From: Mesaphorura yosii
Lineage: Eukaryota > Arthropoda > Collembola > Poduromorpha > Tullbergiidae
Reading direction: 5' to 3'
Assembly (NCBI GenBank): GCA_009869945.1
Contig: WIXG01000695.1
Coordinates: 1-26,192, forward strand
Length of the DNA: 26,192 bases
Shown: in pieces, positions 1 through 11,724 of the stretch
How positions within the stretch are numbered: the first letter of the stretch is position 1
How the letters are laid out: each line of letters opens with the position of its first letter
Program-made: the position numbers and the translations under genes
The notes under the pieces: generated by a model
What the model saw: the letters and a program-made list of their open reading frames with translations, nothing else
The model's database searches: none
Told to the model about the DNA's origin: nothing

Positions 1-3000
1 GGATTGAGTTCCCTCTGTGTGATTCTAAGCGTAGCAGTCAGTGTTTTTCCAAGTTTAAATAAATACTGGAATAATTAGACGTTCATCAGTTTCGGAGAGG
101 GCGAGAGCAGTTGAAACAAGAGGGCAGGCACGCGGAGTCCCAACTTAATTTATCTAAACACTTGAGATAAAATGAAGAAAATGCGAAATGGTGCAGACGG
201 ATGCTGGTGCGTGGTGTCAAATGGGTTCATGCGTGCGTGGCAGGAGAAGAGGGCGACTCAGAAATGTCAATGAATTTTTGCTTGAAATATTATGAGCGAG
301 AGAGGAAAGGAGTCCAGATGATGACGATAATAATAACAGTAGTGTAAAACCTGGTAGAGAAGCAGCGAGGCCAGAGGACCTCTCTATCATCATGATCAAC
401 TGGGGACAAACGGCAGAGCTTGTCTCCGACACAGGAGATGAAAGTTGGTTTTTGATATGATGATGTTTCAACTGATAGGAAGATAGAAATGTGTTCGGTA
501 TTCGAATTCGATGGATGAAATTTTTAAACAGCGGAGGAAAAAGCAGTTTTGTACTTCTTGCTTCGCAGTACACATTCTGCTGTTGTCGGTGCTTTCCTGA
601 ACTGGAACGACTGGGAAGTGAAAGTGAGAGAGAGCCAGAACGAGAAAGAAATTGCTCTTCTTTCTTCTGTTCTGATGCCGAGTCGTCATTTTCAAGTCGA
701 TATCATTCATGATGGATTTCTTACATTTCGATCCTATCCATCTTATAAAGTATCTAACTTTTCTCTTGTTCCGATAATCTCATGTATGTAATAGAAAATA
801 AACTCAACCGCTCGATTGCATTTGTGTTTCTATGATATGATATAAAATCCCTATTGGCTCTTCTGCCGTGCACCCGTCGGAGAGTCTCTCTTCTTTTCCG
901 CACTTGCTGTAAACATCATTCATTCCTCTCTGTTTTTGGCTCGTGTCCAGCCTCACGCTCTTGTCTTCCTCAAAAATACTCAAATGGATTTCTTCCCACT
1001 GCTTCTTAAACTGTGCCCGACTACTCTAGTCGAAGAAGGCGATGACGGAAAAGGTGAAAAGTGTTTTATAAGATAAATACAATTTGTCTTGTGCAAATGC
1101 ATAATTTATACACCGAACGCATGCCATATCTCCTGTGCTCTTGTAATGTGGAGTGTAATTCGTATAAAATTCTACTCTGATTTTCCAATCAATGACTTTT
1201 AATAGTTTATCTTACTTAATCTAATGCCTATTAATAAAATAACCAAAATACACCCGTCCGTATGAAGCCGGTCTACAAATGTTGCAAATGAATCCCGTAT
1301 TTACTTTGTTCCGCTCATGTTATTACCCAGTCGAATAGTAATAAGCAAGGAAGAACACACACAAACAAGTAGTCGCAAGTTGTCAGGGAGCTTCAAACCA
1401 ATTTTCTCGTCTGGCGTGCGCGTAATGCGCGTTGCATTTGTTTCTAGTACTATTTAACGAGCTGTAGTTTTAGAGCTGTCGTCGACTAATTTTGACTCTA
1501 GCTGCGTGGGTAGTCTTTACAGCTCCATAGGCATGCGGGTAAAGAGAGTCGAGCCGATTACTTGTTCTCCATCACTTTCGCCTATTTTTTAATAATAGTA
1601 ATAATCTTTTTGAATCCTGTGTCTAGTTTTGTGCTGCTCCCTCGTAATATAATTTGCTGTTGCTTTCACTTTGCATTGCTCCTTCGTCCCATTCCCTTCG
1701 TAGTCTATTGCATAGAAGTAAGTGCCTTTTCAACGTTTCCTAAATTTCTTGCACAACATTTCGTAGGCAACGCATTGAAAGCTTGCAGTCGTGCTCTTCA
1801 GGGAATAAAAAGAAAGAAGAGAGAAAGGAAATGAAGTGAGCACACAAATCTACTGCTCGCTATATTAAAAAACTTTGTATGCGATGAATTTATAAAAACG
1901 CGAATCCATCAAAATAGCGCAATCGCTTGCGAACTGCATGCGTGTAGCTGGTTGCCATCTTTCAGCTGGGAAAATTAATTGCTACAGCGGACAGGAATGC
2001 ATGCGATACCATAATTAGTTGTATCAATATGCTTTGTTTCTGCCGCAGCAAGTATTAATTATTATGACAAGAGTTATTCATCATGCATAGGTAATAAATC
2101 ATGGGAAGAAAGTCTTCCGCTTTGGAGCGAAACCTAAACCTATACCCTTGTAAAGGCCAATTTATCTTTTGTTTCTCTTTATGAAGTGGCGTTGAGTCTG
2201 AGACCGAAGCACGCAAAGCTTTAGCGTAGGAAACCGTGAGTGGCAGGAACTTTGTGGTTTTGCCAAGACATGGCACAAAATGAGTTAGTAAGTGAGTCTA
2301 GTATTCTGATTGTACTCCGGCCGTTGTGTATGAGGGGCTCGAGTCGAGTCTCTCATCGAAGAAAGGGAGCGGAGAGAGAAAGTCTGATGAATTCGGTGAG
2401 ATAACGAAAGCCTCTAAGGGGAAAGTTGCATCGAGAATTGTTAAATACGAAAGTGTGCGTGTACACATTACACACTAAAGAGTTACAATTTTCTGCACTA
2501 ATATGGCTTTTAAGCTCTACAACAACTGTGAGAATCAACGAGCCGACTCAACCACCCTTCCAGACCCGGCACGCAGGAGAGACTGCAGAGGCAAGAGAAA
2601 GAGAAAGACGTGCCTCTCGTTATTTAAACAAATTAGATATGAAAGTTGGGAGAGAAGTTGATCCTGTCGTGTGCGAATGAGGAGGACATGATGATGATGT
2701 GATGAAGAATGGAGAACTGGGAACTCAGGCTGCAGTCACCAGCCATGATACAATGCCATAAACTATATTACAGGCCTTAAGATGATATTATAGCAGACAG
2801 GAGAGAAGGAGAAAATGAAATTCTTTACGGAAAGGCGTCGGTATTTTGTTGCCTGGATCTTTCTCCCTGCCACTGTCTCTCTTTCTACCACGTAAGAGCT
2901 GGGATCCTTGTACTCCAATTAAGATGTGATGATCAAATAAGTTTTCAATTCCTGATACATAACAGGAAACGCTACACTTTCATGTGCTTCCAATTTCATC

Positions 3001-6000
3001 ATCCTACATGCTGTTGTATTTGTCAGGTACGCTCCCACGACCAGGCCGACGTCAAGTTACGATAGAATGCATGTCATGGAATGAAGCAGCAAATTACCGT
3101 GCCCGGATAAATGAGACAAATGATGTATGATTTGTGCATCCGTATTGTGTGTCTCCAGTCTGCTTAGAGACGACTAATGAAATAAATGTAGTAATAGACA
3201 AAGGTGAAGGCGAAAGAGATTTCGCTTCTAGTTTTATGAACGGAGTAGTGCATATTGCAGATAGAGAAGAGACTCCGGAGAAAATACCGCATTTTAGCGG
3301 TGTGGCAGACAGGCAGAGTTGTTGTGATGAAGACGAGTGAAATGTTCATGAAAGGGAAGTTTAACAACCAGAGAATGAATGAATATTATATAAGAGCCTG
3401 GACCCGGACTCCTGCGATGATACATTGGTGCCTGCTTTCTCTGCACGAACATAAAGTGGGAAAGTAAAAAGACCCCAACGGCAGATTTCCTATTTTTTAT
3501 CATCCAGCCAACTCGTAACATCGTGCCTCTCTTTGTAATGTCCTCAGTTTTATTGATTCATTTTCAAATCCATGAAACGAATTGTGTCTGTTGTATTCTC
3601 CGCTCCTCAAAGCAGTCATCCATCCATCCATCCAGAACCAGACAACATCCAAACAACAAGGATTTGTTCTGCCTTCATATTTCGCAGTAATGTTATTAGT
3701 CGCTTCGCTACTAACTTACTGCTAACTGCCAATGATAATATAACGTCTTTAGTACCAAGTTCATATACTATCCGTGCAGGAAAGTTTCAATTGCCCTGGC
3801 TGAGTGTCTGCTGCAGTGGAGCGAGGTCGCGTGGAAAATACCAAGCATCGAACAACTGGCAAATTTCTCGGTCTCTCCCATCTCATTTTTCAAGTATTCA
3901 AATCAAAGTATTACTTGTGCTTGGTGCTGCAAGTGAAAGTGTGTAGACATTGAGAAGGATTTGGTCATTCTCATGAGTCATGAGTGCTACAGAATGCGGA
4001 ACTTTAGAGCAGAAATCAAATCTTTATGCTATTCGTTGTATGACAGGAATTTTATTTGATTTTAAATGAAATATTTTTTCTCTTCGAAAATGAGATTTGA
4101 ATTGAAAAGAGAAAACAAATTACGTTTTCGATATTCCTGCTACGTGGTTTTAGAATTCACAATCATATTATTTGATGGTCAAGCCCCGTTTGAATGCATT
4201 CCATATTCGTGGGCTCAGTTTATTGGATTTAGTCCGCAACGCCATTGCACTCGCTGACGGTGAATATGAACCTCGTTCATTCAGTCCTGGTAAAATGAGT
4301 TGTCGTACTGCGTAAAAGCAAACTCCGGAAAGGAAGCTTTGATCTGCTTTTTCTATCGAAGGTTGGCATGGAAGTGATGGAAGGTTTTTTTAGTATTTAA
4401 AAGCCGGCGGAAAGACGTTAAAATCGGTACTTAAGTGTTCTGCTTACTGGATGCTCGTATCAAGGTAAGTATTCCATCTGGGAGCTGCCAGACACAATGC
4501 TGAACAAATATCTATGTCAAACCTGTGCGAAACTTGTTTACGTTTTCTTTCACTTGAGCTGAGGCCATTCTAGCCGTTTCTGCCGCACAGCGACGCATGC
4601 ATTTCCTATTTTCTTTAATCTCATCTTGCTACTCTTTCCATCTCCTGCAATTCTCTTGAGATTCAGTCAAGCTGGAGAATCATATAATATTATTTAGTAC
4701 CAAACCTTTATTGTTGTGGTTTTGTTGTTGCAGAGGAGAAGAAAGTTAAGTTGGAGTATATTATTGTGCTGACGAGTTGCATTGTGCATTATCTCTGTAG
4801 TTTTGTACACGCGTGGCCCTACACCGTATGCATGCGTTGCTCGCCCTGGAGAGCAGAGTGGCTGAGGAGAAAGAGAACGGAAGAAGTGCTATGACAGTTC
4901 AAATATAGTATTATTGCAGCAGGATTCATGCATCCACTTTCCTCTTAATGTGCATTTTATATTCTTGCCCCTTGCACATCTGAACCACGCGCCTGCCTCC
5001 GCTGTCGACAGTGAAAATAAAGTGATTTTTGGTTTTACAACTTCACCCTTTATTCTCCCATATAATTTGATGAATAATATATAAGTGAGTCCGGACCAGA
5101 TCTTGTCCTGTGAGCTCCGGCTGGTTGATAATGGCTCTGTTGGTGTGCTGCAGTAAAAAGAAATAGAGCGAAAGCACGACACAGGACGAGCTTTTATGGA
5201 TTTGGGAAATGCGTTGTTGTACAACAGGCGGGCGTATGATTGCCCAACACGGGCATGGTGCGTCTCATGAAGGGGACTCATGCATTGAATTACCGCTTCA
5301 GCACAGGCGATTCGACACAATGACGAGGAGGCTCAATTACTTGTGCGTCGGTCGCCAGTTGTTTGCGCCTTCTTTAATGGATTGCTGATTGTAATATATG
5401 GCTCTTATATTAACACAAAGCTTATATCGTGGTTTGATGAGGAGGACAACTTCAAGTTAATAAATCTCGTCCGAACAAAGTGCATGCATTACGCCTTACG
5501 CCTGATTTCTGATAAACCAAATTCATTAGATGAATGTCGATTTACGGACTCAGTGTAAAATTTAACTGGAGTAATCAATAATATAAATCTCTTGTGCTGG
5601 AACAAATACGCATGGCACAACTGATGCTGTGAGTGCTTCGAGTCAGATAATTAATCGGAGATGATGTATCGTATTTTGTATTTTGAGGCTTTATGTTTTT
5701 CGTTAGTTCAGGAATGCGAAGACGCATTTTATTATGCCTCATAAGCAGGTCTTAACCCAGCTGCTGCAGATGCAAGTACTTCTTGTCAGAAGCCATGATT
5801 TGCTTTCACTTATTCTCCAACCAAAGAGCAGGCGGCAAGTATGCGACTTCTGATTAAGAGATAAATCGAAAGAATGGCGCTCCTTGAAGACCCATCATGT
5901 TATAACACAATGTGACAAAGACTAAAACGTAGTAGGATAGGGTGACAAAGGCATGGCACAATGCAATGCTTTGGAGAGCAATCACTGAAACAAAATCATG

Positions 6001-6047
6001 ACACTATTTTCTGTTCTTACGCCGGACTTCTATTTTTTACATTGCAG
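1..6047. other. Non-coding stretch, probably intron or upstream DNA of the homeobox gene
   Basis: I find no exon here that I can support on either strand. The open frames present have no recognisable domain, are low in complexity and lack convincing splice sites. The homeobox exon at 6048 starts in the middle of a homeodomain, so its upstream exon must lie further 5', and at least part of this stretch must be intron. Visible texture includes short GA-rich runs (near 620-650 and 2360-2390), a (CATC)4 run at 3617-3633, a short GAT run near 2687-2700, and seven GCATGC hexamers. Confidence 0.6.
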
Positions 6048-6965
6048 GTGAAAATTTGGTTCCAAAACCGTAGGACCAAGTGGAAGAAGCAAGACAATAT
6101 CAGTAATGCCGAAGCGGCTGAACACAAGGTCCAATCAACTAAAACGGGGAAAGTGAAAAATTCATCAGGTCTCTCTAAAAAGGAAGTGGTCTCTGGGAGT
6201 GCAGCTAAAAAACTGTCTTCGCCCATGAACCATCTCATTCCTACCTCGGAATGCAGCATGAGTATTTCTGGTAGCGCCCTGGATTCGGACGCTGATCGGG
6301 AAGACGATGACGACGACGTTGAAGAGTACGACGAAGCAGGACACTCCAACGACTCGCATTCACTTCCAGCACAAGACACTAAAATGTCTGAAGGCATCCT
6401 GCCGGACTTCGCGGGCTCGATTTGCACTTCTTTGGCCTCAGCTCCTGAGATTGGATTTGTGTACAATCACTTCGCTTCCAATACAAAAAACAATGGTTTA
6501 TTCCAATTCGTTGCCTCCAAAATGGAGTCACTTAAGTCGCCCAAAGCTAAAGATGAAGGACAAGCGAGCAATGAAAACAACACTCCTGTTGTCAGCAACC
6601 CAATTAATGCTGAAGCCGCGAGCGGACTTGGGGTCAATAGCAGCAGCCTGGAAGTCAGAGCGACTGAACCAAATTGTCTTCTATTCCAAAATTCCAGCGT
6701 TCAGAAGATGGTTGACACTGACAAAAATGAAGACATCAGAACCTTTATGGGCATTGAACTTTCCAAGCCGGATGTTGCAGAATGTCCAAAGTATATAAAA
6801 GCATCGCCGAAGCTTCTTGATTTCGTGGAGGCGTCCACTGTGCATGAAACGATCAGAACCAATAAAATCAAAGACGAAGAAATTTGTTCAGACGCGAGCC
6901 AAGAAAAAGCCAGTCCTACAGAGCAGAAACCTCAGGGCCAAGTTACATCTCCGCAACATAGCTAA
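6048..6965 (+). CDS. NK-class homeodomain transcription factor, last coding exon (5' part outside window)
   Basis: Nuclear DNA-binding transcription factor. The exon follows a pyrimidine-rich acceptor ending at 6047 and opens with VKIWFQNRRTKWKKQ, the recognition helix of an ANTP/NK-type homeodomain, including the invariant W, F, N and R residues. The splice junction falls at homeodomain positions 46/47, a well-known intron site, in phase 0. Helices 1 and 2 and the N-terminus are not in the window, so the gene is partial. About 290 residues follow the homeodomain: a short Lys-rich part, an acidic Asp/Glu run (encoded near 6289-6333) and a Ser/Thr-rich, probably disordered tail, 305 residues in all from this exon. 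The helix followed by QDNISNAEAAEHK suggests an NK1/NK7-like member, but I cannot fix the orthologue. The open frame runs upstream of 6048, but that part is intron. Confidence 0.88.
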   Translation: MKIWFQNRRTKWKKQDNISNAEAAEHKVQSTKTGKVKNSSGLSKKEVVSGSAAKKLSSPMNHLIPTSECSMSISGSALDSDADREDDDDDVEEYDEAGHSNDSHSLPAQDTKMSEGILPDFAGSICTSLASAPEIGFVYNHFASNTKNNGLFQFVASKMESLKSPKAKDEGQASNENNTPVVSNPINAEAASGLGVNSSSLEVRATEPNCLLFQNSSVQKMVDTDKNEDIRTFMGIELSKPDVAECPKYIKASPKLLDFVEASTVHETIRTNKIKDEEICSDASQEKASPTEQKPQGQVTSPQHS

Positions 6966-7275
6966 TTGCTGCGTCCGTTGCAGGCAGGCAATCGGTCCAA
7001 CACAGTTACAGAATCTACTTCATGGAGTGATTAAGAGAGTTGAAAGGTTATGTCGCTACTGGCTAATTGGAGACTACTTTTGTACTGCTTAAATTAAAAC
7101 AATGCTTCAAGCAGCATGTAAATAGAGGAATCAAGTCTTAATTCTAAAGATGTGAGAGACACAAACCGACGTTCTGACTCTGTACGAGGTGGTCTACTTG
7201 ACTTGTCCTTTGTCCATTAAACAATAGTCACTATATTTACGATGCCAATCCGAAATGACTAATGCATGTAACAGA

Positions 7276-7358
7276 AATAAAATATATTATCAAAATATTC
7301 ATGCTAATTATAGTTATTATGTGGGGTGAAAATGCGAAACGAAACACGGTGAAATAAA
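7276..7358 (+). terminator. Polyadenylation signals for the homeobox gene
   Basis: Two AATAAA hexamers, at 7276-7281 and 7353-7358, lie 311 and 388 bases after the homeobox stop codon. They end a plausible 3' UTR that begins at 6966. Confidence 0.55.
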
Positions 7359-7948
7359 AACTGATCTCAAAATTGCTTCATTGACATTGATGATTGCAAT
7401 TTGCTTCCTAGGCTTGCATTCTTATCACCACACCTTCATGCCTTCCACTTCTATACTCGGTGTAATATGTGTTTGCTAATTAGAAATATGCCGAACCAAT
7501 TTCTTTGAAGAGTAATAAGCCTGGACATTATACAAACTTGCAAGAAATCATTTATCCCATTCCACCATCTTCAAAGAATTTAGTCTATCGTTTGGTGTTC
7601 ATTGTCATACGGCATTACTATGAATCATGCTTGACTTCGTGTCATGTTATCATGACCCGAAAAGCTGACGATTTTGTCGTTTGCTTCAAAGCTAGCAAAA
7701 ACATGCGAGTTGATTCGTATCGTGCAAACGTTTAAAAGCGAGAAAGGCTAGACAGCGCAGCGAAGGAAAGTACAAGTCTTCTTGAATAGGATGTGGGTTC
7801 GAGTTGAGGACGGAGTGAAGAAAAAAAAACTTTAATGCCTTCAAGTATCCACTTATCTCCAATCATCGACGACACCTGTAGTAATTAATTTTGCACTCAT
7901 TCCAAATAGTCTATCAATTGATTAAGTAGTGCAAGTTGACATCAGAAG
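7359..7948. other. Intergenic spacer and 5' flank of SAXO copy 1
   Basis: This is about 590 bases between the homeobox 3' end and the first SAXO start codon. I see no gene, no tRNA-like fold and no clear core promoter. It contains an A9 run near 7820. Confidence 0.5.
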
Positions 7949-9948
7949 ATGAAGAATTGCTGTGGAAGTGGAAGCCCAAGACTTATGCCCTATGGGTAAG
8001 CTAATTTATAGAATGTCACTCTTAGCTATTCATTGTCAGTTTAGCCAAAGCAGTGTAATTGAGATGAGATCAGTCTGCCATTAATGTAGCGAAAGATTTC
8101 GGACCAAACCGACCAAACGTTGATGTAAACTGCTGATTTTGCGTCACCCTCAATTTTAGCTTTACTCTGTTCTGATTGTTTTCTTCAGTAGCTAATCAGG
8201 TTGTTTCTATCGATAGTTGGAACTGCAAGTAATATCACTTTTAGTAACATGTCGAGAGTTTCTTTACGAATTATGAAAATGAAAAGACCCAATTACCGGG
8301 ATAGACTTGTCTTGCCATTCAATCCAATCATCATCCAATTTGACGCCTGCTATCACCTATCGCTTATCGTATATGCATACGTTTAATTTTCACAGAATGG
8401 AAGGCTTTAATACATATCAAACATGCTTGGTCCCCACACCCGTTAAGCCATGCAACATCTCTATGAAGCATCCTGTTTGTCAATTCCAAACACCTCCCGA
8501 GGAATCGTAAGCTATGCCGAATAACTGAGTTACTCAACCTGAGTATCACCTTCTTATTACATAATGCGAAATTACTTGAATATTTAGGGAATGCAAGGAG
8601 GCACCACGTGCGGCAGAAGCGCCAAAATGTCCTTTGCCTCCAATCAATGTCCATCTGCAAATGCGTAAAGAAGATCCGTCGCGACAATCGGATGGCTCAG
8701 ACTGTCTTCAGCCACAGCAAGCATATTATGGCTACCCAAAAGAAGTGTTCGGCTGTCACACTGAAAAACCGGAACCGGTGAACTGCCATAGACGCCATTT
8801 CACTTTACAAAATAAAATGTATGATTGGTCAGAATGAAATTTCATAAATGCCATTTTATTTCAGAAACCTCGTCGCTGCCCAGATGGAAATTTTGTTGTC
8901 AAAGTCGAAGCAATCAAACCACAATCCGTCTTTAAACCCATCAAGAAACCGTTCGATGGTAGTTTCTTCAGTTTTCTCCAATCTGAAATGAAGCTAAGTT
9001 TGTTATGCTCTTTATGATAACAGGTATAAGTTCCTACAAGACCCATTTTGAACCAAAGGCGGTTGACAGAGTTCAGCCCTACAGACCGAAGGCTGCATTC
9101 GTGAAGGCAGAAGTTCCTTTGGAAGGGCCGTCGCTGTACAAATCAAAATATGTTCAACATGAAGTCGTTCCTCCCAAGAAACCTGTTTGGGCAAAAGCGG
9201 CAGAATTCCGCCCACCGAAAGGAGGCATGTTTGGTCCAGGACAAACTACTTACAATGCAGCTTACACCGGATCATCTGAAGGCCCAGCGCAGAGTGCAAA
9301 GCGTGATCGCGGGTATGACCCTTCGAAGCATCCTTTCGATGGTAGCACGACTTATAAGGTGAATTACATTCCATTCTGCAACATTCAACGGGCTAATAGC
9401 TACAAGCCCGCCGCCGAAAGCAACTTGGTCAATTGCACCAAGTTCCGTGGCTTCACCACTTACCAAGTAGGAAAATTTGCGAATCCCAACTTCTTTATGC
9501 ATGAAGTATAATACAATTTTTAACTCACCAAATTACTTTTCAGACTGATTTCACTCCCAAGGCTGGAGGAGTGCGTCACAGCTTTAAGACACGTGGAACT
9601 CCCCCTCATACCGGCGAGTTTACTGGAGAAACAACATACTCAGTTGCCTATGAACCATTTTATTATGTCAAATGTGAACCTTGCATTCCGCCTAAGGTTT
9701 CTGACCAAATGTATCCAAGTGAGTCTTGCAGTCAAATATTTCATTTATTTTGCTTCTACGTGTGTCTTTCTACCTTAACAAAAATTAACATTCGCCCAGA
9801 GTACCTGTGCGATCGTGTTAGTTGCTGCGCTCCAGCAACACGAGACGTTGCTCCACTAGTCGTCCCTACTCCTCCATGCCCACAACCACAGCCGTGCGCG
9901 GCCCCAAATGAACTGCGAACCAGCCTACAAATTAACCGCCAAGAATGA
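7949..9948 (+). CDS. SAXO-family microtubule-stabilising protein, copy 1 (7 exons)
   Basis: Stabilizer of axonemal microtubules (SAXO/FAM154 family). Such proteins bind cilium and sperm-flagellum microtubules through short Mn repeats and a Cys-rich N-terminus. Exons: 7949-7995, 8396-8506, 8588-8777, 8865-8958, 9024-9466, 9544-9718, 9800-9948. All junctions are GT-AG and keep frame, giving 402 residues, within the family range. Six repeats of the form [F/L]xGxTTYxxxYxP are visible: FDGISSYKTHFEP, LEGPSLYKSKYVQ, GPGQTTYNAAYTG, FDGSTTYKVNYIP, FRGFTTYQTDFTP (split by the exon 5/6 junction) and FTGETTYSVAYEP. A further degenerate unit, MEGFNTYQTCLVP, lies in exon 2. The N-terminus begins MKNCC. 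The exon 3 donor (GTGAAC after 8777) was chosen because it restores the phase and the 94-base next exon seen in the downstream paralogue. The last exon may hold a frame break (see findings). Confidence 0.88.
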
Positions 9949-10166
9949 GGACTGCCACTTTGATCCAACTTTCAATTCCATGGAGCCAAATCCAAACTGC
10001 ACTCCTCAACTCAACTTTTAATTAATTCTCAAATCAAGCATTTCAGCACTCTCAACACAAACGTATCTTAATTGTAAGCCAGTGGCCGATGTATTAATTT
10101 AACAATAACCATGTTTTACCCAAAACGTGCTGTTTCTAAGTGCGTGAATGCGTCACTGTCAGAGAA

Positions 10167-10172
10167 AATAAA
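10167..10172 (+). terminator. Polyadenylation signal, SAXO copy 1
   Basis: An AATAAA hexamer lies about 220 bases after the stop at 9948, or 146 bases after the alternative stop at 10021. Confidence 0.55.
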
Positions 10173-10367
10173 ATAGTATGTGGCAAATATATTCGTGACG
10201 ACGATGAGATTTTTTAATTTAAAAATTAGGATTGCTGACTATTCAAGAATATATGCGTATAAAGGCATAATTTTCCCTGGAATAGGTTTCCTGCAGTGTC
10301 GACATCCATCGGACTTCAGCATGTTGTACCCATGGAATTACTTACCAGGAATCCGAAGCGCCTTTTT

Positions 10368-10513
10368 TCCAAACTCTGTGATTAGGCTAAGGGTTGATTG
10401 TTTGATCCAAGCGGCAAATTCATCGCTGTCGCTGGTTCAGTTACTCGGGGATTAGCAATCATCTCATTCATTTACCAAACAATCAGCCCTTAGGCCGATC
10501 ACAAAGAATTTAC
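10368..10513. repeat. Imperfect inverted repeat in SAXO spacer
   Basis: Arm 10380-10404 and the reverse complement of 10476-10500 match at 21 of 25 positions, around a loop of about 71 bases. Similarity weakly continues outward (CAAACTCTGT on the left against AAATTCTTTGT on the right strand), so each arm may reach about 35 bases. This could be a small palindromic mobile-element relic. No target-site duplication is obvious. Confidence 0.55.
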
Positions 10514-10659
10514 ATGAGTTGATTGGGAGAAGGCGCTTCTGATTCTTATTTAGTAATTCTGTGGTTGTACTACTCATCACAAATCAAAGATCCATGAACC
10601 TTAAATCGCTCGACTCATCAAATTCAGTTATACTCAGCAGTGCCACAGAAGGCCTTCTA

Positions 10660-10871
10660 ACGCTGGATTTATAGTATACTTTTCGTTTCACTTTGCTGCC
10701 ATTTTTCACGAAATGATCACTTTCGTGCATTTATACTTTTCGTACTCCTCATTTTCGCGTCACTTTTTCAGCACTTTACCGCCTTTTTCACGAAACTTCA
10801 AAGTTAAAATGTTTTAACTTTGAAAAGTGAAGTGAAAAGGAAATTAAAAGTATACTATATAAATCCAGCGT
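10660..10871. mobile_element. MITE-like element with 24-26 bp terminal inverted repeats
   Basis: The left end ACGCTGGATTTATAGTATAC is mirrored by the reverse complement of the right end (10846-10871), which differs only by an extra TA, followed by TTTT on both sides. The interior is about 160 bases, AT-rich and without a coding frame, with repeated TTTTTCACGAAA segments. It also contains a perfect 11-base stem (CAAAGTTAAAA, 10799-10809 paired with 10812-10822). This fits a non-autonomous DNA transposon. I do not see a clear target-site duplication. Confidence 0.6.
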
Positions 10872-11724
10872 GAGGATATTCAGGAACAGGAAAGGAATCC
10901 CACTAATAACGAATGCATAGGAGCATATTAACTTTTTCGAATCACTGGTGCCTTACTCGAATTAAACTTATCCAAATCCTTCCCAAATTGTCCAAAAGCC
11001 AAAGGGCTTGTGTTAGAAACTGATATCTAGCATGGCCCACCTTGCAGATTCCAAGTATTTGATTCAATAACCTCGCTAAATGAATGATAGGTAGAAAATT
11101 AAGGAATGGTTGCTATCAGTCGATCAGCCATGTCATAAAGAATCAATTTCATTCAAGTATATCTTCTGTTCGGTGTGAAACGGAGTCCATAAATTGCTCA
11201 GACAAATACGATCCTATAAAAATCTTTTCGAATTAGCTGGCCGGCCAATATGCTATGTTGGCAAGGAAATGGTTGAGATGTGGTGGCCTTGATAGTTGTT
11301 GGCCACTGGACTACATGAAAGCCGTGCTGTGGTTGGCTCTTGAGAGTAATATGAAGGAGTAGCAAAGAATCAACGAACCAACCACAGCAGAGTACAGTAC
11401 AATGTGGAATGCACAATGCATGCTCTGTAGCATACCGAATGAAGTCTTTCGCATTTCGCACGCAATCGCAATCCAAGCGTGGGTTCAACGATCAGAAGAG
11501 CCGATTGAGTCAGTTTGTTTGGTCGATGTCGGATGTGTGTCTTTTCTTTCTCTCCACTTTCATTGATTTTGAAATTTATCTTCACTCTGTCTTGCAATTG
11601 GACTTAACGTCATTTTAACTGAAAATTATCAATTACACTCTTAATTGGCCATTAAAGCTACTTTCCTGTCCATTTCACCAAAACATTTCATTATCTCCTC
11701 CTGTCATTCTTTCTTTCAAGGACG

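Larger units (their letters stand above)
10173..11724. other. Spacer between the two SAXO paralogues
   Basis: No convincing gene. The spacer holds two inverted-repeat elements (about 10368-10513 and 10660-10871), listed separately. A pyrimidine-rich acceptor ending at 11720 lies just before the start codon of SAXO copy 2, which suggests an intron in the 5' UTR of that gene. The matching donor was not identified. Confidence 0.5.

Noticed and set aside
217..573. 118-codon minus-strand open frame
   Set aside because: Ser/Leu low-complexity translation of a GA-rich stretch, with no domain.
3617..3633. (CATC)4 repeat as a CRISPR-like or functional array
   Set aside because: It is an ordinary microsatellite. 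There are no spaced repeats, and the DNA is eukaryotic.
3572..3946. 124-codon plus-strand open frame including a CATC repeat
   Set aside because: No domain, and part of the frame is simple repeat. The surrounding region looks intronic.
4889..5320. 143-codon minus-strand open frame
   Set aside because: No family resemblance, mixed Cys/Ser-rich composition, no partner exons and no convincing splice sites. It may be chance, though it is the longest unexplained frame.
6017..6466. 149-codon minus-strand frame overlapping the homeobox exon
   Set aside because: It is the antisense shadow of the homeodomain and acidic-tail coding sequence.
7786..7800. GGTTCGAG-like string resembling a tRNA B box
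   Set aside because: No A box at the right distance and no cloverleaf can be drawn. No tRNA or rRNA was seen anywhere in the window.
10180..10455. 91-codon plus-strand frame after SAXO copy 1
   Set aside because: It begins just after the polyadenylation signal, overlaps an inverted repeat and has no family resemblance.
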